Assembly: GCF_003583365.1 (NCBI RefSeq)
Contig: NZ_QXED01000017.1
Span: 1-64,000 of the forward strand
DNA length: 64,000 bases
Reading direction: 5' to 3'
DNA from: Fibrisoma montanum
GTDB lineage: Bacteria; Bacteroidota; Bacteroidia; Cytophagales; Spirosomataceae
The position numbers and the translations under genes were made by a program. The first letter of the stretch is position 1. Each line of letters starts with the position of its first letter. Under the pieces are notes generated by a model that worked only from the letters and a program-made list of their open reading frames with translations, searched no databases and had not been told where the DNA came from. Positions 1 to 9,005 of the stretch are shown here, piece after piece.

Positions 1-4
1 TGGG

Positions 5-110
5 GGCGTGGGGGTAAGGGCATGGGGCTGGGGCGTGGGGTTAGGGGTTGGGTGGATTACGATCTTACCCCATGCCCCCGGCCCTTAGTCCCCTGCCCTT
101 ACCCCACGCC
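5..110. repeat. G-rich imperfect inverted repeat after zwf
   Basis: This stretch has G-runs on the left (several GGGG/GGGGG blocks) and C-runs on the right. The outer arms (5-22 and 94-110) are complementary apart from a one-base bulge. It ends two bases before the zwf stop codon, on the downstream side of that gene. It could fold as a long hairpin that ends the zwf transcript. The G-runs could also form a quadruplex on the plus strand. There is no clear T-tract, so a terminator role is only inferred. Confidence 0.5.
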
Positions 111-112
111 AA

Positions 113-1612
113 TCAATCATTCACCCAGGTAAATCCGTCTTTTTCAATCAGGGCCGTAGCGTCGTCCGGTCCCCAGGTGGCAGGCGCGTAGGTCGGCAGT
201 TCCGACGACGAATCGGCTTCCCAGGCATCCAGAATCGGCTGAACAACCTCCCAGGCCGCATCGACCTGATCGGCCCGCATGAACAGCGTCGCATCGCCGG
301 CCATTACGTCGAGCAGCAGGGTTTCATACGCTTCGGGCTGCTGGCCTTTAAAGGCAGTCTGGTAGCTGAACACCATCTCGACCGGATCGATGTGGAGGGT
401 CTGCCCCGGACGTTTTGCCTGGAACCGCAGCCGAATGTCCATATCCGGCTGAATACTGATCATCAGCCGGTTAGGCTGGAACGCCTGTTTCGTTTCGGCC
501 GGGAACATGTAGTGCGGAGCCGGCCGGAACTGAATCGTGATAACGGTCGTCTTCTCGGGCAGGAATTTTCCGGTGCGCAGGTAGAACGGTACGTTTTCCC
601 ACCGCCAGTTGTCGACGTACAGCTTCACGGCCGCAAATGTTTCCGTCCGCGAGTCAGGCTTTACCCCTTCCTCCTGCCGGTAACCGACAGCCTGCTTGCC
701 TTTCACCTCACCGGAGCCATACTGCGCCCGAACCGTTACGTCTTTCACCTGATCGGGAGTAATCCGCCGAATGGCGTTCAGCACATCCACGTTTTTGTTC
801 CGCACCTCGTTGGCATCGAAGGACACCGGCGCTTCGGTAGCGACCATGCAGAGCATCTGGAGCAGGTGGTTCTGGATCATATCCCGCAGCGCCCCCGACT
901 GTTCATAATACCCGCCCCGGCCTTCCAGCCCGACCGTTTCGGCGGCCGTAATCTGCACGTGTTCAACGTACTGCCGGTTCCAGATCGGCTCAAACAGGGC
1001 ATTGGCAAACCGCAGCGCCAGCAGGTTCTGCACGGTTTCTTTACCGAGGTAGTGGTCGATCCGATAAATCTGCTCTTCGGCAAACAGACCGCCCAGCAGT
1101 TCATTGAGTTCGTGCGCACTCTTGAGGTCGTGCCCAAACGGCTTTTCGACCACAATCCGGACGTGACTCTTGTCGTGGCACAGATCCAGCTTACCCAGGT
1201 TGGTAGCGATACCGGGCACGAGCTGTGGCGCTACAGCCAGGTAGAACACGATGTTCGGCTGGCTGCCCCATTCGCTGGTTTTCTGGTCGACCAGATCCTT
1301 GATTTTTACGTAAGCGGCTTCGTCACTCCCATCCATCTGGAGGTAGGTGATGCAGGGCGCAAACTCGGTCCAGTAGTCCTCGGGACCATTTTTACGACGC
1401 GAAAATTCCTGTACGCCCTCCAGCAGCCGCTCCCGAAACGACTCGTCGGTATACTGGCTACGGCCAATACCGGCCACGGCAAAACGCTCAGGTAAATACT
1501 TGTCAATGAACAGGTTGTACAGCGCGGGGGTCAGTTTGCGGAGGTTCAGATCTCCGCTTCCCCCAAAAATGAACAGGACAGTGGCCGCTGGCCGTTGGTT
1601 GGTAGACGTCAT
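113..1612 (-). CDS. zwf: Glucose-6-phosphate 1-dehydrogenase
   Basis: Oxidises glucose 6-phosphate to 6-phosphogluconolactone with NADP(+), the entry step of the oxidative pentose phosphate pathway, in the cytoplasm. The N-terminus has the nucleotide-binding GGSGDL motif (residues about 17-22). The substrate and catalytic motif RIDHYLGKE begins near residue 184, and EKPFGHD precedes it. At 499 aa the length is normal for the family. The reading frame is open 13 codons further upstream, but the ATG giving MTSTNQRP places the Rossmann motif at the usual distance, so it is preferred. The gene is divergent from rpiB, another pentose phosphate gene. No gnd or pgl gene is adjacent. Confidence 0.95.
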   Translation of the reverse strand: MTSTNQRPAATVLFIFGGSGDLNLRKLTPALYNLFIDKYLPERFAVAGIGRSQYTDESFRERLLEGVQEFSRRKNGPEDYWTEFAPCITYLQMDGSDEAAYVKIKDLVDQKTSEWGSQPNIVFYLAVAPQLVPGIATNLGKLDLCHDKSHVRIVVEKPFGHDLKSAHELNELLGGLFAEEQIYRIDHYLGKETVQNLLALRFANALFEPIWNRQYVEHVQITAAETVGLEGRGGYYEQSGALRDMIQNHLLQMLCMVATEAPVSFDANEVRNKNVDVLNAIRRITPDQVKDVTVRAQYGSGEVKGKQAVGYRQEEGVKPDSRTETFAAVKLYVDNWRWENVPFYLRTGKFLPEKTTVITIQFRPAPHYMFPAETKQAFQPNRLMISIQPDMDIRLRFQAKRPGQTLHIDPVEMVFSYQTAFKGQQPEAYETLLLDVMAGDATLFMRADQVDAAWEVVQPILDAWEADSSSELPTYAPATWGPDDATALIEKDGFTWVND

Positions 1613-1673
1613 GGAGCGAAACGTTGGCAGTTGCCGTTCAGGTACGGTCACCAGCTACGGTGACAGGGCGGTG

Positions 1674-1704
1674 CAAGATACTCCCGCCTGCTATGCGGTA
1701 CAAA
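1674..1704 (-). promoter_or_regulatory. Candidate zwf promoter
   Basis: On the minus strand a TTTG (complement of 1701-1704) is followed after 20 bases by TATCTTG (complement of 1674-1680). This resembles the Bacteroidota -33 TTTG / -7 TAnnTTTG layout, with the last -7 positions off consensus. It lies about 60 bases upstream of the zwf start. Confidence 0.4.
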
Positions 1705-1743
1705 TTTGGCTATGTTATGGTTTCGTGTTGCCCGACTTTCCGT

Positions 1744-1751
1744 TACTTTTG
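1744..1751 (+). promoter_or_regulatory. Candidate rpiB -7 element
   Basis: TACTTTTG matches the Bacteroidota -7 consensus TAnnTTTG, 28 bases before the rpiB start codon. A TTG upstream (1728-1730) is closer than the usual 19-21 bases, so the -33 part is weak. Confidence 0.4.
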
Positions 1752-1779
1752 GCCTGTAATTTTTGCCTGTAATCGTCTC

Positions 1780-2211
1780 ATGAAAATCGCTATTGGCTCC
1801 GACCACGCCGGCTTTCGGTACAAAGAACGTATCAAACAATTCCTCATCGACCTTGGCCACGAGGTTACCGACATGGGCACCTATTCGGACGAACCCGTTG
1901 ATTATCCCCTGTTTATCCGGCCGGTAGCGGAAGCCGTAGCGCGGGGTGAAGTTGAGCGGGGGGTCGTTCTGGGCGGCTCCGGTAATGGCGAAGCGATAGC
2001 GTCCAACCGGGTAAAAGGCGTACGGGCGGCTCTCTGCTGGAACGAAGAATCAGCCCGGCTGGGTCGCCAGCACAACGACGCCAACGTAATCTCGATCGGC
2101 GAGCGGATGATGGACGAAGAAACGGCGCTCAAACTCGTCCGGATCTGGCTCGATACGCCGTTTGAAGGAGGCCGCCACCTGAAACGGATTCAGGAACTGG
2201 ATACGTATTAA
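1780..2211 (+). CDS. rpiB: Ribose 5-phosphate isomerase B
   Basis: Interconverts ribose 5-phosphate and ribulose 5-phosphate in the non-oxidative pentose phosphate pathway. The 143-aa product starts MKIAIGSDHAGF, the typical RpiB N-terminus with the substrate-binding Asp-His. It also has the GSGNGEAIASNR phosphate-binding loop and the RQHNDANV segment expected of the RpiB/LacAB family. The frame is open upstream, but the ATG at 1780 gives the family's normal N-terminus. It is transcribed divergently from zwf, so two steps of the same pathway share one intergenic region. Confidence 0.95.
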   Translation: MKIAIGSDHAGFRYKERIKQFLIDLGHEVTDMGTYSDEPVDYPLFIRPVAEAVARGEVERGVVLGGSGNGEAIASNRVKGVRAALCWNEESARLGRQHNDANVISIGERMMDEETALKLVRIWLDTPFEGGRHLKRIQELDTY

Positions 2212-2514
2212 CCTCTATCAGCGAGCCATAAGCGGCTATCAACCCGGCAATCCGTTCGTTTAACCAGAAAGTGATAGTCCCGGCAGCGGCTACGGCTTTG
2301 ATCTTTCTGGCTGCTTACGAACAGGACGGCACGTTTTTCTGGTCCATGACGCCCGAAATCGCTGCGGGTTGGTTGCCGGCCTGAATCGGACAACGTGCTT
2401 TTTGCCGGTTGGGCATACAAAGCTGAAGTTCACTCCTGCGCGTAACGTTCGGACAGAACGCTCAGGCCAGGTGGCTGTTCCGGCAGCCCGTGGTTCGCTA
2501 TGGCTAGTTGCGAA
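2212..2514. other. Intergenic region with a possible gene remnant
   Basis: No complete gene is supported here. A plus-strand frame between roughly 2230 and 2385 encodes about 50 hydrophobic residues (for example VIVPAAATALIFLAAYEQ) and ends in a stop. It has no good start or ribosome binding site. It may be the remnant of a membrane protein gene, or chance. Confidence 0.25.
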
Positions 2515-3306
2515 TCAGGGGATATTTTTCTGAAACGAGTTAATTTCATACTCAACCCGATGCACCTTATTATCCCGAAGAAGTACACTGATTAGCATGG
2601 TGGCTGCAATCGGCATATCATCCAGCACGGCCGGCTGCCAGGTAGGCATGTAGTTCAGTGCGTCGACAAACCGCTGAATTAGTTCCTGTTCGGGCTTTGG
2701 ACGGAAGGCAGCTTCCAGTGTTGGCGTAAGTTTCGACACCGTGCCATCTTCCTCGACGGTCGCCAGCAGTGAAATGAAGGCGGGCGAATTGGCAAGATCG
2801 ACATTCAGATGAAGGAGCTGTTTGCGCAGATAATCAACCAGCTTTTCTTTTCCTCCGTTAAACTCGGCCTTTCGTATCAATGGTAAGCACGGTGTTACGC
2901 TGCCATCCGGAGCGAAGCACTGACCATTTTTTAATTGACCCTGGCGGTAATACTCCCTGCGTTTTAAGGTTCCATCCGGATAATATACGGCCAATGGTCC
3001 GTTGACCGTCGCTTTCTTGTAGTCACACGCCAGGCGCAGCTGCCCATTTTCGTACCAGTACCGGGTTTGTCCCTGTTTGATCCCTGCAGTAAAATTGAGA
3101 TAATGTTCTTCGGACAGCCGCTGGCCGGTTCTGGAAAAACTTCGCAGCGTAGCCAGCCGCCTACGATTATCGTGAAAAATAACCTCGTACACACGGGTTC
3201 CATTCTCAAATTGAAAGATACGTTGTTTGGCTGCCTTCTTCGATGTATCATCAATGCAAATTCCACTCAACGAAAAGAGCCAACAAAGTGCTGCAATACC
3301 GCTCAT
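2515..3306 (-). CDS. Secreted MORN-like repeat protein with TonB-C-like tail
   Basis: The 263-aa protein begins with a hydrophobic segment that looks like a signal peptide (residues about 1-17). The middle has MORN-type toothed repeats (GQTRYWYENGQLR, GPLAVYYPDGTLKRREYY), as in YwqK-like proteins. The C-terminal part (about 150-263) contains ATVEEDGTVSKL and a region ending ALNYMPTWQPA, which resembles a degenerate TonB C-terminal domain. Such MORN/TonB-C combinations are common in Bacteroidota but their job is unknown. The gene lies 24 bases downstream of the next minus-strand gene and is probably co-transcribed with it. Function cannot be assigned. Confidence 0.6.
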   Translation of the reverse strand: MSGIAALCWLFSLSGICIDDTSKKAAKQRIFQFENGTRVYEVIFHDNRRRLATLRSFSRTGQRLSEEHYLNFTAGIKQGQTRYWYENGQLRLACDYKKATVNGPLAVYYPDGTLKRREYYRQGQLKNGQCFAPDGSVTPCLPLIRKAEFNGGKEKLVDYLRKQLLHLNVDLANSPAFISLLATVEEDGTVSKLTPTLEAAFRPKPEQELIQRFVDALNYMPTWQPAVLDDMPIAATMLISVLLRDNKVHRVEYEINSFQKNIP

Positions 3307-3330
3307 ACGCTCATCCTGTAAGCCTACGAG

Positions 3331-3822
3331 TTACAAATAATCTTCCGGTCCGACAAACCCGCCGGCTTTCATACCGACTTGTCTGATCTGATCGAATACA
3401 CCGGCCAACTGAGCGCTCGGGGCCGTTTGTATCATCCAGCGACAGGGCGCTTCGGTCCGGCACTGGCGCTCTTCCATCTGGTAGGAGAAGCTACCGATCC
3501 GAACCAGCAACGCATTGGTATCCGACCTGAAATCGAAAAACACATCCCGCCACTGGTCATTCGCGTCCTCGCTGCTGACATCCCCCCAGAACAGGACTCG
3601 TCCGTCTTCGAATAACGTCAGGTTGCCCCGGTGCAGCAGACAATCCGAACCGGGGGGCTTCCACGGCGTGAACGTCCAGTTTTTAGTTGCCAAAACCGCC
3701 AGATTCGAACTATGGGTAGTACTTAATGTCTCTATTTCCTGATCCGATAACGCCGACGGTACGCCTTCGTCAAACGGGTTCAGAGGGTTATGCATCGGTA
3801 AATGCATCGGATGACTATCCAT
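3331..3822 (-). CDS. Unrecognised 163-aa protein
   Basis: Not recognised. The protein has no signal peptide or membrane segment and looks soluble. A central stretch (LTLFEDGRVLFWGDVSSED, then QWRDVFFDF) reads like beta-strands of a small sandwich domain. Two Cys residues (RQCRTEAPC) sit close together in the C-terminal half. It has normal codon use and is the first gene of a likely two-gene minus-strand unit with the MORN-like gene. Confidence 0.55.
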   Translation of the reverse strand: MDSHPMHLPMHNPLNPFDEGVPSALSDQEIETLSTTHSSNLAVLATKNWTFTPWKPPGSDCLLHRGNLTLFEDGRVLFWGDVSSEDANDQWRDVFFDFRSDTNALLVRIGSFSYQMEERQCRTEAPCRWMIQTAPSAQLAGVFDQIRQVGMKAGGFVGPEDYL

Positions 3823-4094
3823 ACATTCGCGAAGTTTTATAAAAATAAGCCAGGATATAGCAAAAATGGCATACAGTTAACAAGTCTACAATAACCATAT
3901 ATGTAATTAATTATTCGGTACACTACAAGGTTATAAAATACCCACCTACCGTTTCGTTATCTCGCTAAACACTTTAGTGCTTCGATTACAATGCCGCCAA
4001 TCCGTCTCAAATTATCATCTGCGACGTCTCAAAATCGTATTGAGTCGAAGCCGGGTCGCTGATCCGCCACTTTTGAGCCATCAATCACGAACGA
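3823..4094. other. AT-rich divergent intergenic region
   Basis: This is a divergent region between two oppositely transcribed genes and is rich in AT around 3830-3960. CACTTTTG at 4068-4075 is one base off the -7 consensus and precedes the beta-barrel gene by 20 bases. The surrounding CCGCCACTTTTGAGCC resembles the -7 region at 31577-31594. No small gene is evident. Confidence 0.35.
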
Positions 4095-6578
4095 ATGGCT
4101 CACAACATGGCACGTTTATTTACCCTCGTCTGTCTGCTCCTGCTGAGCAGTTCCCTGTCAGCCCAGAGCATCCGGGGCACCGTTACCGAATCCAACGCGC
4201 AGCCAGTCCCTTTCGCAGCGGTCAAACTCCTTGCGGCCGCCGACTCGTCGCTGGTCACGGGCACCGTTACGGACGAAGCCGGCCGCTTCTCGTTCAGCAA
4301 CGTAGCGGCCGGCCGTTATTTCACGCAAGTTTCATTTGTCGGACGGGCCAACGCCACCAGTCCGCTGTTTGCAGTAGCCACCGACCAGCCGCTGACCCTC
4401 TCCCCGATCCGGCTCGCTGCGGAGGCCAAAACCCTGAACGCCGTAGTGGTGAAAGCGCGCCAGCAGGTTGTGGAGCAGCAGGTCGATAAAACGGTGCTGA
4501 ATGTACAGGCCGACGCAACGGCTGCGGGCAAAACGGCTTACGAGCTTTTGCAGCAGGCACCCGGCGTCGTGATCGATCCGAACGACAACATTCAGATGGC
4601 CGGGAAACAGGGGGTCAACGTTTATATCGACGGCAAGCCCGCCAACCTCTCCCCGACCGACCTGGCCAACTTGCTTAAATCGACACCTGCTTCGACCATC
4701 GACAAGGTAGAACTGATTACCAATCCATCGGCCCGGTTCGATGCGCAGGGCAATGCCGGTATTATCAACATCCGGTTCAGGCGCGACAAGTCCCTGGGGT
4801 TGAATGGCAGCGTTACGGGCGGCTACTCGCAGAGCACACACAGCCGGCGCAATGCGGCTACGGATCTGAACTACCGCAGTAAAAACCTGAACCTGTTCGG
4901 CAATGTCGGTTGGGTGGGCGGCTACCAGCGCACCCAGATCGCAATCAACCGAAACATTGCGGCCAGTCAGGTATTCCGACGCTTTGAGCAGCGGGGCTAC
5001 GATGCCGATGGCTGGGACAACGTCGCGTATAAAATTGGCGCGGATTATTTTGTCGACAGCCGCCAGACCGTCGGGGTCGTGGTAACCGGCAACGGAGCCG
5101 ACAATCGGTATGTTACGTACAGCCTCACTCAGATCAAAAACGCAGCCGGCCGTATTGATTCGAGCCTCGTAAACCGCAACGACAATCCCAATCAGAACAG
5201 CCGCATCAACGCGGCCCTGAATTACCGCTACGCCGACACGCTGGGTTTGGAACTAACCCTCGACGCCGATTATACGCGGTTCACCAACGACAACCCCAGC
5301 CGCATCACCAACGACTATCGCAATGCCGACCAGCAGCTAATTCGCCGAACCGGCAACGTCTTCGATGCGGCCACGACGATTGCCATCCAGACCCTGAAAG
5401 GCGATCTGACCAAAGTCTGGAAGACAAGCCGGACTAAACTGGAAGCTGGCTTCAAGAGTACGTACGTCCGCACCAATAACAACCTGCTGGCCTTTCTGCT
5501 ACAGGAAGGCGGTCTGACGACGCCCGACGTGACGACGCCCGACGTTAGCCGAACCAACCAGTTTCAGTACCGCGAGAACGTCAACGCCCTGTACGTTTCG
5601 GTTAATAAAGAGCTGAAAAAATGGACGCTTCAGGCGGGACTCCGGGCCGAGCATTCCGACGTAACCGGCATCTCCAGAGACCTGCGTGACCGAACCATCA
5701 ACCGACCGGACGCGGCCCGACCGAACGCGGCCCGACCGGACACAACGTACCTGAACCTGTTCCCAACGGCTTTTGTCCAGTACCAGGCCACGCAGCACAG
5801 TCTGTTTCAGGTGAACTACGGCCGGCGGATCGGGCGGCCCAGCTACCAGGACATGAACCCGTTTGTGTACCAGATCGATCCGTATACCAGCCAGCGCGGC
5901 AATCCGTTTCTGCGCCCACAGTACACCCACAACGTCGAGTTTGGCTATACGTACAAATGGGCCACTACGCTGAAACTGGGATTCAGCCGCTCCGAGGATT
6001 TCTTCACCGACATTACCCATCAGGAGGGTATTATCACGTACCAGACCGTCGAGAACGTAGGGCGGGCCGACGTCATCAGCCTGTCGGTCAGTACGCCTAT
6101 TTCCCTGACCAAGTGGTGGAACAGCTACGTGTACGCCGGGGCTACCTGGAACCGATACGTGGCTACGCTGGACGAGGGGCCGCTGGATGCCAGCGCCCTG
6201 GGATTCAACGCCTACATGCAGCACACGTTTACCCTGCCCAAAACCATCACGATTCAGGTATCAGGTTTTTACAACGCACCTACGCAGCAGACCATCTTTT
6301 ACACCCGCGGGCTCGGCAGTCTGAATCTGAGCGTTCAGAAAAAGGTGCTCAATCAACGGGGCACGCTCACGCTCGGCGCCGAAGACCTGCTCAACACCAT
6401 GCGCTGGGCGCAGTCGGTCAACTTCGGACCGCAGCAATTTGACCTGTACCGCAAGTGGGAAAGTCGCCGGGCCAAGGTGCAGTTCAGCTACCGCTTTGGC
6501 AGCCAGAAAATCAAGGCCGCCCGCGAACGTACCGGCAGCGAAGACGCCGATCGGATCAAAGTCAAAAGTGCTAACTAA
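4095..6578 (+). CDS. Outer-membrane beta-barrel protein with carboxypeptidase-regulatory-like N-terminal domain
   Basis: This TonB-dependent-receptor-like protein of 827 aa probably sits in the outer membrane. It has a signal peptide ending at ...SLSAQ, a CarboxypepD-reg-like domain (about 28-105: IRGTVTESNAQPVPFAAV), a plug-like segment (GKTAYELLQQAPGVVI, GVNVYIDGKP, IDKVELITNPSARFDA) and a long C-terminal barrel of the outer-membrane beta-barrel family 3 type. An internal ATG (4107) is an alternative start. Two short duplications lie in the barrel: TTPDV twice (around 5518-5547) and an [13 protein letters not shown] tract (around 5700-5741). The latter shares its DNA with copA in another frame. 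Two small secreted genes follow closely. The substrate is unknown. Confidence 0.85.
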   Translation: MAHNMARLFTLVCLLLLSSSLSAQSIRGTVTESNAQPVPFAAVKLLAAADSSLVTGTVTDEAGRFSFSNVAAGRYFTQVSFVGRANATSPLFAVATDQPLTLSPIRLAAEAKTLNAVVVKARQQVVEQQVDKTVLNVQADATAAGKTAYELLQQAPGVVIDPNDNIQMAGKQGVNVYIDGKPANLSPTDLANLLKSTPASTIDKVELITNPSARFDAQGNAGIINIRFRRDKSLGLNGSVTGGYSQSTHSRRNAATDLNYRSKNLNLFGNVGWVGGYQRTQIAINRNIAASQVFRRFEQRGYDADGWDNVAYKIGADYFVDSRQTVGVVVTGNGADNRYVTYSLTQIKNAAGRIDSSLVNRNDNPNQNSRINAALNYRYADTLGLELTLDADYTRFTNDNPSRITNDYRNADQQLIRRTGNVFDAATTIAIQTLKGDLTKVWKTSRTKLEAGFKSTYVRTNNNLLAFLLQEGGLTTPDVTTPDVSRTNQFQYRENVNALYVSVNKELKKWTLQAGLRAEHSDVTGISRDLRDRTINRPDAARPNAARPDTTYLNLFPTAFVQYQATQHSLFQVNYGRRIGRPSYQDMNPFVYQIDPYTSQRGNPFLRPQYTHNVEFGYTYKWATTLKLGFSRSEDFFTDITHQEGIITYQTVENVGRADVISLSVSTPISLTKWWNSYVYAGATWNRYVATLDEGPLDASALGFNAYMQHTFTLPKTITIQVSGFYNAPTQQTIFYTRGLGSLNLSVQKKVLNQRGTLTLGAEDLLNTMRWAQSVNFGPQQFDLYRKWESRRAKVQFSYRFGSQKIKAARERTGSEDADRIKVKSAN

Positions 6579-6593
6579 CCCCCAATCAATACA

Positions 6594-7214
6594 ATGACAC
6601 GACGAACGTATCTCTCCGTCTGCCTGCTTCTCGGCGTATCGGTCAGCCTGTTTGCACAAACCAGTCCGCAGCGCGTAGCGTTTGTGCTCAAAAATACGCT
6701 GGGTTACCACCGGATGTTTCGGGTTGCCGGTCCCGGTATCGCCTATGGGTTCACCATGAACCGCAACGAACGTACCCCGCAGAACTGGCCTATCGGTTCA
6801 AAACTCTATTTCAGCGATGACGGCGAAACCAATGGGCCGCTGATCCTGACCGTTACGGCCGACGACGCCGGCAAAACCCTCACCACCGATGTTGCAGTGC
6901 CACCCGCCGGCGTTAAACGAAAGTTCGTACGTAACGCCGACGAGATTACCGTCCGGTTCCGGAACAACAGCATCGGCTTCCGGAAAGTAGCGCTCATTAC
7001 GTACAAACCTGGTGAGGAAGGCAATGGCACCAGCATCTTCACGATGAGTCCCTATGCGGTTACGAAGCGAACATTCCCCGTAGGCACGAAAGTGTATTTC
7101 GCCGACGACCAGCAGGTGAGTACCGTCATGAACGGCGACCGGATCGATACCAGCAAACCCTTTCTGGTTGTGAAGCGGTCGGACGCCGGTTTCACGTATA
7201 ATATTTTTAACTAA
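6594..7214 (+). CDS. Secreted protein with internal duplication
   Basis: The 206-aa product has a clear signal peptide (residues 1-22, ending SLFAQ). The rest looks like two related halves. Both run from an N-rich (K/R)N start through a hydrophobic strand to a tail with (I/V)G(S/T)K(L/V)YF(S/A)DD (residues about 66-75 and 161-172). This suggests two small beta-sandwich units. It starts 15 bases after the beta-barrel gene stop and is very likely in the same operon, so it may be a periplasmic or surface partner of that barrel. No known family was recognised. Confidence 0.65.
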   Translation: MTRRTYLSVCLLLGVSVSLFAQTSPQRVAFVLKNTLGYHRMFRVAGPGIAYGFTMNRNERTPQNWPIGSKLYFSDDGETNGPLILTVTADDAGKTLTTDVAVPPAGVKRKFVRNADEITVRFRNNSIGFRKVALITYKPGEEGNGTSIFTMSPYAVTKRTFPVGTKVYFADDQQVSTVMNGDRIDTSKPFLVVKRSDAGFTYNIFN

Positions 7215-7237
7215 AGCACCTCTAAAAATAGAAGGCC

Positions 7238-7570
7238 ATGAAATCAGTATTCATTTCATTCGTTTGGCTGATGTGGCTGAGCGATTCAACGACGTTGATC
7301 GACCCGGGTAAGCAGTTTGTTGTGGGCGGCAATAACAACGGTGCCTTTACCATCAGCCTGCGAAACGTAGGGAATGTACCGGTCGAACTGGCAGAGCGTC
7401 AAAGCGACGGGAAAGTGATCGCCCTGGATACGCTTCGGCCCGCCGGGCAGCGGACGCTGACCTATAAACCCGGCTCAGCGGCCCTCTTCACCAATTCCGG
7501 CAAGGAGATGGCCGTTCTGAAGCTGACGTTGTCGGGCGACATCATGCTCAACATGCGGTATACCAACTGA
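7238..7570 (+). CDS. Small secreted protein
   Basis: The 110-aa product has a hydrophobic N-terminus (MKSVFISFVWLMWL) that reads as a signal peptide. The remainder is rich in short beta-strands (GAFTISLRNVGNVPVEL, RTLTYKPGSAALFTN), typical of a compact beta-sandwich. It lies 23 bases after the previous secreted gene, completing a three-gene unit with the beta-barrel protein. No known family was recognised. Confidence 0.6.
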   Translation: MKSVFISFVWLMWLSDSTTLIDPGKQFVVGGNNNGAFTISLRNVGNVPVELAERQSDGKVIALDTLRPAGQRTLTYKPGSAALFTNSGKEMAVLKLTLSGDIMLNMRYTN

Positions 7571-7653
7571 TTTACTTCCGAGCCGCCCCTATTCCAATAG
7601 CTGAAAAAGGCTGAAATCCGTATATTACAGCACTCAACCCGCCTACTCACTGG

Positions 7654-8898
7654 ATGAACTTTTATTTCAATAGTTACTCCACCCCGCTGCTCTTCGGCTT
7701 TATGCAGGGCTGGGTGTATGCCATCCTCCTTTGGGTACGGGGCCGGCGCGAGGAACGACTGTCCGACGTACTGCTGGGGTGGGTGCTGGTCGGCATGTGT
7801 TTCAACATCTGGGAATACATGCTCGGCTTTGGTGGCCTGGAATTCCTCTGGCGCGAACTGGAGTTTTTTCCGCGCACACTCGGGTTTCTGTTTCCTCCGC
7901 TGTGTTATTTCTACCTGAAAAGCCAGTTTAACGCCGATTTCCGGTTCAGTCGGCGCGACCTGTGGCACGCCGTTCCGTTTCTGCTCGACGCCGGGTACCA
8001 CGTCCTTGTTTTCCTGCAGGGGCCCGCGTTCGTCGAACGGTGGAAAGAAACAGTACACTACCCCTTTCACATCGAAGACATCACCTACGTTCTTTCCACC
8101 GGTCAGGATATTGGTTACCTGTATCTTTCGTTACGGCTGTACCGGGAATACCGGGCCTGGATCAAAACGCAGTTCTCCGACACCGAAACGATCAGTTTCC
8201 GCTGGTTTCGCAATTTCCTGCTGGCACTCACCATCAGTTCGGTGGTCAGTTTTACGGTTACCCTGCTCGACATCTGGCTGGACTTAACGTACTGGCAGGA
8301 CTGGTGGGACGAATTGTTCGGTGCCGTCCTGATCTACTACGTCAGCATTGCGGGCTACAGCCAGCCCCAGCCCGCCCGGCGACTTGTTTTTTCCGACACC
8401 CCACCCATCCGGCCTGACGACACGTCTGACCGAATAGCCGCCCAGTCAGCGACGGATCCATTACCTGTTCCCGCCAATAACGAGGTCACGATCGAACCAA
8501 ATCCCGACATTCAGGAATGGAAAGAAAAGCTACTGGTACTGATGGCCCAGGAAAAACCGTACCTCGAACCTGAGTTATCCCTGTCGGATCTCGCCCGCCG
8601 GATGCATACCAATTCGTCGGTGCTGTCGCAGGTGATCAACGCAGGAACGGGCCGGAACTTCAATGATTTTGTGAACGAATACCGCGTTGAAGAGTTTAAA
8701 CAGCAGGTCAGCAAGCCGGCGAATAGTCACCTGAGTCTGCTGGGTATTGCCCTTGAGTGTGGTTTCAACTCAAAAGCGACGTTTAACCGGGCGTTCAAGA
8801 AATTCACCGGTGTATCGCCGAAGACGTTTGCGGATGATCCCACAAAGCCCGACAACCTGACGGTAGCTTCCCCGGAAAGCCCCCTGCTAAACCAGTAA
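7654..8898 (+). CDS. Membrane-anchored AraC-type transcriptional regulator
   Basis: The 414-aa protein has a hydrophobic N-terminal half with about seven membrane segments (roughly residues 10-245). A variable linker follows. The C-terminal AraC/XylS helix-turn-helix domain covers about 305-395: LSLSDLARRMHTNSSVLSQVIN, then GIALECGFNSKATFNRAFKK and GVSPKTF. This architecture is common in Bacteroidota and suggests a membrane sensor that regulates genes directly. It follows the beta-barrel unit by 83 bases and may control it. Its signal is unknown. Confidence 0.85.
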   Translation: MNFYFNSYSTPLLFGFMQGWVYAILLWVRGRREERLSDVLLGWVLVGMCFNIWEYMLGFGGLEFLWRELEFFPRTLGFLFPPLCYFYLKSQFNADFRFSRRDLWHAVPFLLDAGYHVLVFLQGPAFVERWKETVHYPFHIEDITYVLSTGQDIGYLYLSLRLYREYRAWIKTQFSDTETISFRWFRNFLLALTISSVVSFTVTLLDIWLDLTYWQDWWDELFGAVLIYYVSIAGYSQPQPARRLVFSDTPPIRPDDTSDRIAAQSATDPLPVPANNEVTIEPNPDIQEWKEKLLVLMAQEKPYLEPELSLSDLARRMHTNSSVLSQVINAGTGRNFNDFVNEYRVEEFKQQVSKPANSHLSLLGIALECGFNSKATFNRAFKKFTGVSPKTFADDPTKPDNLTVASPESPLLNQ

Positions 8899-8905
8899 GT
8901 CCAGG

Positions 8906-8913
8906 TACTTTTG
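8906..8913 (+). promoter_or_regulatory. Candidate -7 element for the exonuclease gene
   Basis: TACTTTTG matches the Bacteroidota -7 consensus just after the AraC gene stop. It would give a leader of about 85 bases, AT-rich, ahead of the exonuclease gene. No TTG at the proper -33 distance is visible. Confidence 0.3.
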
Positions 8914-9005
8914 CGGTCATTTAGAAATTTTTTTAGGATAATTTTTCAGAAAATTTTCAAAAAAACAATCCGTTTACTTTCTGAGCAAAACGTAACATTT
9001 TACAT

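Noticed and set aside
4068-4075. CACTTTTG as a firm promoter for the beta-barrel gene.
   Set aside because: It is one base off consensus and has no -33 element at the usual distance, so it is mentioned only as a weak candidate.
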